Assembly (NCBI GenBank): GCA_007127655.1
Contig: SKYX01000249.1
Location: 1 to 6,018, forward strand
Direction of reading: 5' to 3'
Length of the DNA: 6,018 nucleotides
DNA from: Desulfonatronum sp.
GTDB taxonomy: Bacteria > Desulfobacterota > Desulfovibrionia > Desulfovibrionales > Desulfonatronaceae
This document shows, piece by piece, positions 1 to 4,631 of this stretch. Made by a program: the position numbers and the translations under genes. The notes under the pieces were generated by a model. That model was not told the DNA's origin and did no database searches. It worked only from the letters and a program-made list of their open reading frames with translations. Numbering within the stretch: position 1 is the first letter of the stretch; each line of letters opens with the position of its first letter.

Positions 1-1
1 C

Positions 2-301
2 CTGACCCGTCTTGAGGAAGGCCAGAAGAACCTGGACAAGCGCCTGAGCGACATGCAGGCGTTCAACGAGCAGCGCTTTGCCTCCATTGATCAACGCTTT
101 GCCTCTATTGATCAACGGTTCACGGATCTACAAAACACCATGCTTTCCCTGTTCGGCGCCTTGATCGCCCTGATCATCGCCCTGTTCGGCTACATCGCCT
201 GGGACCGGCGGACCATGTTCAAGCCCATGATCGCCCGGCTGGAACGCATCGAACTGGACGTGGAGCGCGACCACTGGGCCACGATCAGAGTTCCCGCCTG
301 A
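2..301 (+). CDS. Coiled-coil protein with one membrane segment (5' end outside window, 3' end probably frameshifted)
   Basis: The frame is open from base 2, so the true start lies upstream; the ATG at 53 is internal to a continuous heptad pattern. The visible part is a charged coiled coil with repeating Q-R-F-A-S-I-D-type heptads, then a hydrophobic stretch of about 21 residues (about 143-208, rich in L, I, A and F), then W-D-R-R and a second amphipathic helix. This matches a common class of small bacterial coiled-coil/transmembrane proteins of unknown function. The frame ends at 299-301 with an unconserved-looking tail (ATIRVPA). Directly downstream another frame encodes what looks like the usual C-terminus of this class, so the gene is probably disrupted. 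Membrane location is inferred from the hydrophobic segment. I can assign no function. Confidence 0.7.
   Translation: MTRLEEGQKNLDKRLSDMQAFNEQRFASIDQRFASIDQRFTDLQNTMLSLFGALIALIIALFGYIAWDRRTMFKPMIARLERIELDVERDHWATIRVPA
74..115 (+). repeat. Tandem 21-bp repeat encoding two coiled-coil heptads
   Basis: Two consecutive 21-bp units (74-94 and 95-115) differ at a single position (C at 85, T at 106). They encode the heptad R-F-A-S-I-D-Q twice. A decayed third unit (R-F-T-D-L-Q) follows, and an earlier relative (N-E-Q-R-F) precedes. The period is exactly seven codons, so the duplication lengthens the coiled coil by two helical turns without breaking frame or register. Confidence 0.85.
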
Positions 302-384
302 CCCGCCTGGTGACCATGCTGCGCGAGATGGCCAAGACCAACCCCAAAATCGCCGAGGCCCTGCGTTCCTGCTCGCTTCTGTAG
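290..384 (+). pseudogene. Out-of-frame C-terminal remnant of the upstream coiled-coil gene
   Basis: In the frame beginning at 304, the sequence reads R-L-V-T-M-L-R-E-M-A-K-T-N-P-K-I-A-E-A-L-R-S and then CSLL, stopping at TAG 382-384. A basic helix followed by K-x-x-P-K-x-A-E-x-L-R-S and a terminal LL is what I recall as the usual ending of this coiled-coil/transmembrane class, where it follows the second helix directly. Here it is in frame 1 while the rest of the gene is in frame 2. A net one-base loss or two-base gain between about 275 and 300 would restore it. The change could be a real inactivating mutation or a sequencing error. No start codon with a ribosome-binding site supports independent translation. 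Confidence 0.6.
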
Positions 385-414
385 GGTCCTGCTATTTGCC
401 ATGCGCATTCCTTT

Positions 415-448
415 CCGGTGGTGTCAAACCACTGGCTCTAGAGCCTCC
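415..448 (+). repeat. REP-like palindromic repeat, copy 1 (left of hicAB)
   Basis: The sequence can fold into an 8-bp stem (415-422 with 428-435, one G-T pair) with a 5-nt loop, followed by a conserved tail GGCTCTA. It aligns over about 33 bases to the copy at 1212-1245, in the same orientation. The stems differ in sequence but both remain paired, as in families of short dispersed palindromes. No transposase is visible in the window. Confidence 0.6.
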
Positions 449-564
449 CTCTCTGTGATGGTGTACGCAGTTAAAGCACCTGTCATGGGTTAACCAAAAA
501 AAACTTGGTACGGCTCCCACAACCTCCGAACCTCCGCAGTTACGAGGGCTGGGTCATTGATTCC

Positions 565-583
565 GCTATCATGAGGTGATAGC
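565..583 (+). promoter_or_regulatory. Perfect inverted repeat over the hicA ribosome-binding site
   Basis: GCTATCA (565-571) and TGATAGC (577-583) are perfect reverse complements separated by TGAGG. The hicA Shine-Dalgarno GAGGTG (573-578) lies in the loop and the right arm, nine bases before the ATG at 588. As DNA it is a good size and place for a HicB operator. As RNA it is a small hairpin that could limit ribosome access. HicB proteins with a C-terminal DNA-binding domain are known to autoregulate by binding palindromes near hicA. That this is the site is inference. I found no convincing -35/-10 pair upstream. Confidence 0.55.
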
Positions 584-587
584 AACC

Positions 588-848
588 ATGGCCATGACCA
601 GCTCGCATCGCAAAACCTTGTGCGCCGTCTTTACCAAGCCGTCGCCGTCAAATCTGGAATGGCGCAAGATCGAGTCTTTGTTTACTGCCCTGGGTGCCCA
701 GGTTATTGAAGGAAGTGGATCGCGAGTTCGCTTTGAACTGAATGGGGCCTTGGCCACCTTTCACCGGCCGCATCCCAGGAAAGAAGCCAAGCCGTATCAG
801 GTCCGAGATGCCAGGGAATTTTTGATCCAAGCGGGGGTACAACCATGA
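588..848 (+). CDS. hicA: HicA-family mRNA interferase toxin
   Basis: This 86-residue protein has the HicA double-stranded-RNA-binding-like fold pattern: L-E-W-R-K-I-E-S-L-F-T-A-L-G-A at 23-37, the G-S-G-S-R-V-R-F strand at 42-49, F-H-R-P-H-P at 59-63, and a final helix A-R-E-F-L-I-Q-A-G-V. The family cleaves mRNA in the cytoplasm and stops growth when HicB is lost. The classical catalytic G-S-H is replaced by G-S-G-S-R, a form I recognise from a longer HicA subfamily; the histidines of F-H-R-P-H-P (H59 and H62) are the alternative candidates. I chose ATG 588 because GAGGTG lies nine bases upstream. GTG 576 would start inside that ribosome-binding site, and ATG 594 is also in frame. It overlaps hicB by four bases (ATGA), indicating one transcript with coupled translation. 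Confidence 0.87.
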   Translation: MAMTSSHRKTLCAVFTKPSPSNLEWRKIESLFTALGAQVIEGSGSRVRFELNGALATFHRPHPRKEAKPYQVRDAREFLIQAGVQP

Positions 849-1180
849 ATGTGATGAACTACAAAGGATATTGTGCGTGTATCGAGTATAGCGATGAGGA
901 TGCATGCCTTGTCGGGCATATCGCGGGCATTCGGGACGTTGTGGGTTTTCACGGCGATTCGGTCGAGGAATTGAAGACCGCGTTTCATGAAGCCGTTGAC
1001 GACTACCTCGCCACCTGCGAGAAATTGCAACGCTCGCCGCAACGTCCCTACTCGGGCAAGGTCATGCTGCGCATCGACCCCGGCATCCATGCCAAGGCCG
1101 CCATGCTCGCCAAGGCTGAAGGCAAGAGCTTGAATGTCTGGGCGCAGGAAGCATTGCAGCAGGCGATCGCCGAGCAGTGA
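845..1180 (+). CDS. hicB: HicB-family antitoxin
   Basis: This 111-residue protein neutralises HicA by direct binding and usually represses the operon. Residues 5-60 form the degenerate RNase H-like HicB domain, with the opening Y-K-G-Y-C-A-C-I-E-Y, the D-x-x-x-x-x-G-H-I-A-G-I-R strand and helix S-V-E-E-L-K-T-A-F-H-E-A-V-D-D-Y. Residues 70-108 (G-K-V-M-L-R-I-D-P, then K-S-L-N-V-W-A-Q-E-A-L) form a ribbon-helix-helix DNA-binding domain of the Arc type. The ATG at 845 overlaps the hicA TGA, and GGGGGT at 833-838 is a plausible ribosome-binding site; ATG 854 is an alternative. Order toxin then antitoxin is normal for HicAB. It faces abiEii, which runs the opposite way and ends 117 bases downstream. 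Confidence 0.9.
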   Translation: MNVMNYKGYCACIEYSDEDACLVGHIAGIRDVVGFHGDSVEELKTAFHEAVDDYLATCEKLQRSPQRPYSGKVMLRIDPGIHAKAAMLAKAEGKSLNVWAQEALQQAIAEQ

Positions 1181-1211
1181 CGCATCCGCACTTCGGTGCT
1201 GCTTGATTTTT

Positions 1212-1245
1212 CGGTGGTTGAAACCACCGGCTCTACGACGTCTCC
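1212..1245 (+). repeat. REP-like palindromic repeat, copy 2 (right of hicAB)
   Basis: CGGTGGTT (1212-1219) and AACCACCG (1222-1229) are perfect reverse complements around GA, followed by GGCTCTAC. This copy begins 31 bases after the hicB stop and matches the one at 415-448 in the same orientation. No T-run follows the hairpin on either strand (the T-run is upstream, at 1206-1211), so I do not call it an intrinsic terminator. It could still slow transcription between the convergent hicB and abiEii genes. Confidence 0.65.
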
Positions 1246-1256
1246 TTTTCAGGCAG

Positions 1257-1274
1257 GATGGAGCAGGCAGCCAA
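1257..1274 (+). repeat. 18-bp direct repeat, left copy, beside the abiE operon
   Basis: GATGGAGCAGGCAGCCAA here matches GATGAAGCAGGCAGCCAA at 2825-2842, differing only at base 1261 (G) against 2829 (A). The two copies enclose the whole abiE operon and its promoter. The left copy starts 24 bases beyond the abiEii stop codon. It is a candidate attachment or recombination scar. Confidence 0.5.
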
Positions 1275-1297
1275 GGTGAGAGCATGCATGTCTGATT

Positions 1298-2080
1298 TTA
1301 CAGGGATTGTATAAACTCGGCAAAGTGCAAGATGCGCCGACTGTTGTCGCGGTGAAACAGAAGGTGCTCGAAATCTTTTTGTTTTTGCCGCAGATCAACA
1401 GTTTGCAGCGATACGTCAACTGCAGCCTTGAATTCGGCAAGGTTGTGAACACCAACGCGGTTGGCAAGAAACTGATAATCCGGTTTTGTCCGCGACAACA
1501 GGAACATGACATCGTAATAATCTCGTCCTTTGCCTCTGGCGAGCATGGCGGCAATCTTCATGGCGCACAGTACTGCTTCGGACGGAACCGGAAACAAGAA
1601 GTAGAAACCGCACCCCTTGATGTATTCCATGTCGGGCTCATAGGGTATCTGCTGATCCTGGGATTCGATTTTCAGCAGGAAACGCGCCTCCCGATGTCCG
1701 GAAATTCCCAGGTTGAACAGAAGCTCAGGGAAAAACAGGCTGCGTCGAAACGCCATCAACCCGCTCTTTTCTCGCGCACTGGCCTCCACGTTGAATCCAC
1801 TCCGTTGCAGGAAGGTGAGAACATCATCGGACATCCGGATGAACTCTTCTTCGGTAAGTGTTTTGCAATCGAAATCCAGGTCTTCGGAAAAACGATCAAT
1901 GCCCTTGGCCAGACGCAAGTTTGTGCCTCCGATAAAGGTCATTTTGCGGATGTGCTCCGTGGAGGAAAGATAATCCAGGGTTAATAACTGGACATATTCT
2001 TTGAGAATGTGTTTATGAAAGACGGCATTTTCAGCCATTGAGGCCGGAAAGTAATTTTTGATCTGGTCGATGGTGATCAT
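1298..2080 (-). CDS. abiEii: AbiEii-type nucleotidyltransferase toxin
   Basis: This 260-residue protein belongs to the AbiEii/AbiGii nucleotidyltransferase family, the toxin of type IV toxin-antitoxin systems involved in abortive phage infection. Visible motifs are G-G-T-N-L-R-L at 51-57, R-F-S-E-D-L-D-F-D at 63-71 (metal-binding acidic residues of the polymerase-beta-like fold), the strand L-L-K-I-E-S at 135-140, and K-I-A-A-M-L-A-R-G-K-G-R-D-Y-Y-D at 175-190, with the K and the R-D-x-x-D typical of the family. Length is normal and all expected motifs are present, so it looks intact. ATG 2080 overlaps the abiEi stop by four bases, and AAGGTG (2094-2089) sits eight bases upstream. In studied members the antitoxin acts without a stable complex with the toxin; that is family knowledge, not visible here. 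Confidence 0.9.
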   Translation of the reverse strand: MITIDQIKNYFPASMAENAVFHKHILKEYVQLLTLDYLSSTEHIRKMTFIGGTNLRLAKGIDRFSEDLDFDCKTLTEEEFIRMSDDVLTFLQRSGFNVEASAREKSGLMAFRRSLFFPELLFNLGISGHREARFLLKIESQDQQIPYEPDMEYIKGCGFYFLFPVPSEAVLCAMKIAAMLARGKGRDYYDVMFLLSRTKPDYQFLANRVGVHNLAEFKAAVDVSLQTVDLRQKQKDFEHLLFHRDNSRRILHFAEFIQSL

Positions 2081-2694
2081 AAGGCATACACCTTTTCAAG
2101 TAATTGCATCCGCTTTTCAAGACGCGCGCATTGGAAGCGTTTTCCCATCTCCATCCATTTCCGCTGGTCCCAGTTCTCACCCAGCATGTCCCGATCAATC
2201 CTCAGTTCGAGAAGCTCGGGCTCGGTATTATAGAAGGGATACAGATAAAGCAGATCCAGCAGCGCCTTTTCCCTGGTCGCATAGGGGGTTGCCCGGGCGT
2301 CTGCGATGGGGCGGCGGAAATAGCCGAACATCAAATCGCTCTTGACGCTTTTGTAGGAGTACTCACCGAATTCGTTTGTAAACGAGGCGGTTTTCAGCGA
2401 TGTGACGCTGGTAATCTGGACCACGGATTCGGGAATCAGTCCATGGAAGGCGAGTGCCGAGTGCAGGCTGATGTAGGAGGGGTTGTAGATTTTGCCGGCG
2501 ATATACTCGGCGAATTCCGGCTTATCTTTGTATTCGGGAAAGGCGTACCATCCGCGCCGCAGATGCACGAGGCGCCCCTTTTTCGTCCAACGGACCAAAT
2601 TATTGCGATCAAACCCCGGCCGCCATGCGTAGACCTGATGAATGCTGAAACAGCCAAGGTCGAACATTTTTTTTTCGAATTCAAACCAGTTCAT
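2077..2694 (-). CDS. abiEi: AbiEi-type antitoxin and autorepressor
   Basis: This 205-residue protein is the partner of AbiEii. Residues 1-55 form a winged helix-turn-helix (F-S-I-H-Q-V near 16-21, N-N-L-V-R-W-T-K-K-G at 31-40, and the wing R-L-V-H-L-R-R-G-W-Y-A-F). Residues 60-205 are the antitoxin domain, with Y-I-S-L-H-S-A-L-A-F-H-G-L-I-P at 74-88 and Y-A-T-R-E-K-A-L-L-D-L-L-Y at 138-150, both characteristic of AbiEi-like proteins. In known systems it represses its own promoter through inverted repeats and counters AbiEii. Start ATG 2694 has only a weak GGA about ten bases upstream. It is the first gene of the two-gene operon. The operon is AT-richer, by eye, than the ATPase genes to the right, which suggests acquisition by transfer. 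Confidence 0.85.
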   Translation of the reverse strand: MNWFEFEKKMFDLGCFSIHQVYAWRPGFDRNNLVRWTKKGRLVHLRRGWYAFPEYKDKPEFAEYIAGKIYNPSYISLHSALAFHGLIPESVVQITSVTSLKTASFTNEFGEYSYKSVKSDLMFGYFRRPIADARATPYATREKALLDLLYLYPFYNTEPELLELRIDRDMLGENWDQRKWMEMGKRFQCARLEKRMQLLEKVYAL

Positions 2695-2711
2695 GTTTTG
2701 TTTCCGTTACG

Positions 2712-2761
2712 CAGTATATTTACTGATCTTTGGAAATAAAGTGAATACTGGAAGTTGTCAA
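2712..2761 (-). promoter_or_regulatory. Candidate abiE promoter with repeated TACTG operator half-sites
   Basis: Reading leftward, a perfect TTGACA lies at 2761-2756. A hexamer TATTTC lies 17 bases on (2738-2733), which is a weak -10 match. Downstream of it is the inverted repeat CAGTA-AATA-TACTG (2725-2712 on the minus strand). A further CAGTA half-site is at 2750-2746, 25 bases from the equivalent arm of that palindrome. The palindrome also contains TATACT (2718-2713), a better -10 but without a matching -35. AbiEi proteins bind inverted repeats in their own promoter, so these are reasonable operator candidates; binding is inferred. Confidence 0.45.
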
Positions 2762-2824
2762 ATATGTATTGGGTTGCGCCCATAAGGGCGGTGGGAAGGT
2801 GTTTTCGGTCGAGCACGATCCGAT

Positions 2825-2842
2825 GATGAAGCAGGCAGCCAA
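2825..2842 (+). repeat. 18-bp direct repeat, right copy, beside the abiE operon
   Basis: GATGAAGCAGGCAGCCAA is the partner of 1257-1274 (17 of 18 identical). It lies about 130 bases upstream of the abiEi start, beyond the candidate promoter. Its left part also belongs to an 8-bp inverted repeat, ATGAAGCA (2826-2833) with TGCTTCAT (2868-2875). Confidence 0.5.
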
Positions 2843-2892
2843 CAGGCCTTGGCCCTCTCCGGGGCTATGCTTCATTCGAATTGAGCTGTCCC

Positions 2893-2908
2893 TGGCACTG
2901 AATATGCA
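2893..2908 (+). promoter_or_regulatory. Sigma-54 (RpoN) type promoter for the ExeA-like ATPase
   Basis: TTGGCACG-N4-TTGCA is the sigma-54 pattern. Here the sequence is CTGGCACTGAATATGCA (2892-2908). The invariant GG (2894-2895) and GC (2906-2907) are exactly ten bases apart, as required. The main departures are T for G after TGGCAC and A for the first T of TTGC. Transcription would start near 2919, giving a leader of about 59 bases before ATG 2978. Sigma-54 promoters need an upstream activator; I could not identify its site. Confidence 0.55.
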
Positions 2909-2920
2909 AATCAAGAGGAA

Positions 2921-2942
2921 ACCGGCAGTGTTTGCCGCCGGT
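2921..2942 (+). other. Short inverted repeat in the leader of the ExeA-like gene
   Basis: ACCGGC (2921-2926) pairs with GCCGGT (2937-2942). An alternative pairing is CGGCA (2923-2927) with TGCCG (2933-2937). It lies immediately after the start point predicted from the sigma-54 motif, so it would form a hairpin at the 5' end of the mRNA, perhaps stabilising it. It is small and could be chance. Confidence 0.3.
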
Positions 2943-2977
2943 GGACCTCTCAAGAAACATATCCAGGCGGGACAGGC

Positions 2978-4339
2978 ATGCTACAGGCACAACGAGCGAC
3001 GGTATCCATACGGCCGGAAGAGGCTGGTGACAGATTGCTGGCGTCCCTGGGCCTGGAATTCAATCCATTTTCCATCGCCATCAACCAGGACAGCTACTAC
3101 GAGACCGCGGCCACCCGCCGGATCATGGAGCTGATCGTTTACGGCGCGGAGACCCGTAAGGGGTTTTTGCTGCTCAGCGGCGAGGTAGGTGTTGGGAAAT
3201 CCTCTTTGTTGCTGCGCCTGCTGGCCCGGCTCAAGGCCCGGGGCATGGTTTCGGCCATGGTGGTCAATTCCCTGCTGGACAAGCGGGAACTGCTGGAAAG
3301 CATCTGCGCGGACTTTGGCTTGAAGCAGCGGCCCGGCTTGACCACGTCGCATCTGTTGATTGTTCTGCACACCTTTTTCCTGCATCAATTCAAGAAGGGC
3401 CGCAATTGCGTGATCCTGGTGGACGAGGCCCATCACCTGGGCTTCGAGGCCCTGGAATCCCTGCGCATGCTGGCCAACCTGGAGACCGGCGGGGTGAAGC
3501 TGGTCCAGGTGGTGATCTGCGGCCAGCCGGAGTTGCGCGAGGAGTTGCAAACTCCCCGGCTGCGCCAGTTCGCCAGCCGGATCAGCATTGCCGCCGACCT
3601 GCCGTCGTTGACCAGGGCCGAGACGGGCGGCTATGTGGAATTCAAACTGGCCCAGGCCGGTTCCCAGATCCGGCCCTCAGGCCAGGCCCTGGATCTGCTC
3701 TGGCAAGCCTCCCTGGGCAATCCCCGAACCGTGAACCTGCTCATGGAGCGCTGTTTGTACGCCATGGTGGCCCGGGGCCGGGACGTGATCGACGAGCGGA
3801 TCATGCGGGCCGCGATCCAGGATCTGGCGATCTGCCGTTCGGGGCCGAGCAAACAACCCGGTCCGGAAAAGAAACGAGCGCGGCGGACCGGTTTGGCAGG
3901 TGTTCGGGGCTTGGGCACGATTTTGACGGCCGTGGCGGCCTTGTTGTTGGGATGGTTCATCGGGCAGGGCGGGGCCTCGTCCCTGCTGGGCGAGCGGGCC
4001 GTGGGAAGGGCGGAGAGCACCCTGGCCATGATTGCCAATGCAGGCGGAAAGCCAGAGCTTCTGGAAGCCGGCTCCACGCTGACCGTGGACGCCCCGGCCC
4101 GGATCGAGGATGCCCGGCGCATGGCGGATATGGTCCGGGATGTGGGGCTGGATGTCTGTGTCGTCGGGCGGGGCGGCGAAGGACAGGGCGGCTTTGTCCT
4201 GGAACTGGGACGCGACCTGACCGAATCTCAAGCTCAGGCCCTGGCCAACCATTATTACCGATATTTCGCGGACACTGTGTACGCGGAAACCCCCGCACCG
4301 GGGTTGAGCCAGCCGGAGCCGGTGTATTGCCCTGAGTAA
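2978..4339 (+). CDS. ExeA/GspA-family AAA+ ATPase with a membrane helix and SPOR-like C-terminus
   Basis: This 453-residue protein resembles ExeA/GspA, which in Aeromonas acts with ExeB to place the type II secretin through peptidoglycan. The cytoplasmic N-terminal ATPase shows the family opening F-N-P-F at 28-31, Walker A G-E-V-G-V-G-K-S at 68-75, Walker B C-V-I-L-V-D-E-A-H-H at 144-153, the sensor strand V-V-I-C-G-Q-P-E-L at 178-185, and G-N-P-R-T-V-N-L-L at 247-255. A basic stretch (298-303) precedes one membrane helix at about 311-330. Residues 372-430 (helix, short strand, G-G-F-V-L-E-L-G, then S-Q-A-Q-A-L-A) resemble part of a SPOR peptidoglycan-binding fold; this is tentative. Compared with typical members there are about 20 extra residues before the F-N-P-F motif. 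ATG 2978 follows GGGA at 2969-2972. The downstream gspE-like gene supports a secretion or pilus role. Confidence 0.85.
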   Translation: MLQAQRATVSIRPEEAGDRLLASLGLEFNPFSIAINQDSYYETAATRRIMELIVYGAETRKGFLLLSGEVGVGKSSLLLRLLARLKARGMVSAMVVNSLLDKRELLESICADFGLKQRPGLTTSHLLIVLHTFFLHQFKKGRNCVILVDEAHHLGFEALESLRMLANLETGGVKLVQVVICGQPELREELQTPRLRQFASRISIAADLPSLTRAETGGYVEFKLAQAGSQIRPSGQALDLLWQASLGNPRTVNLLMERCLYAMVARGRDVIDERIMRAAIQDLAICRSGPSKQPGPEKKRARRTGLAGVRGLGTILTAVAALLLGWFIGQGGASSLLGERAVGRAESTLAMIANAGGKPELLEAGSTLTVDAPARIEDARRMADMVRDVGLDVCVVGRGGEGQGGFVLELGRDLTESQAQALANHYYRYFADTVYAETPAPGLSQPEPVYCPE

Positions 4340-4590
4340 GCAGAAAGGGGGAACCGCCCGCTCCCATTGGTTGCTCAAGGCACGGGGTACGCCAAGGAAA
4401 AGATTTTGGAAAGCAGGGAAAGAGCTGCTTTCCAAACACATTACCCCTCCCTGCGGGGGAGTAATCAGAAACGCTGATAGGCGGCGAGTCTTTTGGCTTC
4501 CGCATCTTTCCAGCGGAAGCCGAAATCTCTTCCTGGCGGCCTTTGAGCCTTGAGCGGAGCGGGCGGTTTCCTTTCCTTTTCCCCGTTACT
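4335..4590 (+). other. Large multi-stem inverted-repeat element between two ATPase genes
   Basis: The gap between the two ATPase genes folds almost completely on itself. The closing stem is 4352-4364 with 4556-4568 (13 bp, perfect), then, after an 8-base bulge, 4373-4381 with 4547-4555 (9 bp, perfect), then 4391-4404 with 4525-4537 (one bulge, one mismatch). Inside are four hairpins: 4405-4416/4425-4436 (12 bp, perfect), 4440-4450/4455-4465 (about 10 bp), 4464-4468/4474-4478 (5 bp, sharing two bases with the previous one) and 4495-4503/4513-4521 (9 bp, extendable to 13). Weak complementarity continues outward to GTAA (4336-4339) and TTAC (4586-4589). A C/T-rich tract follows the right arm. 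It could be a structured RNA, a foldback miniature transposable element, or a complex terminator. No protein-coding signal is convincing here. Confidence 0.6.
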
Positions 4591-4631
4591 TCCCAAATAA
4601 CATACCTCCAAACACTCCGGAACCATCCACC

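Noticed and set aside
576..587. GTG at 576 as the hicA start
   Set aside because: It lies within the GAGGTG ribosome-binding site that serves ATG 588, and it has no good ribosome-binding site of its own.
1206..1245. Intrinsic terminator between hicB and abiEii
   Set aside because: The hairpin is real, but the T-run precedes it on the plus strand and is an A-run on the other, so neither direction has a stem followed by T residues.
1307..1984. A 225-residue open frame on the plus strand opposite abiEii
   Set aside because: The opposite strand encodes AbiEii with all family motifs; this frame shows no domain or ribosome-binding site.
2104..2739. A 211-residue open frame on the plus strand opposite abiEi
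   Set aside because: It is the antisense shadow of the AbiEi gene and runs through its promoter; no recognisable motif.
3406..4335. A 309-residue open frame on the plus strand inside the ExeA-like gene
   Set aside because: It is a high-GC shadow in another frame: rich in G, R and P with no motif, while the main frame carries clear Walker A and B motifs.
4371..4553. A 60-residue open frame within the folded element
   Set aside because: The bases are explained by extensive self-pairing, and the peptide has no credible start signal or domain.
4335..4590. Integron attC site or retron non-coding RNA
   Set aside because: No integrase or reverse transcriptase gene is in the window, and I do not see the core sites of attC or a clear retron branching-G layout.
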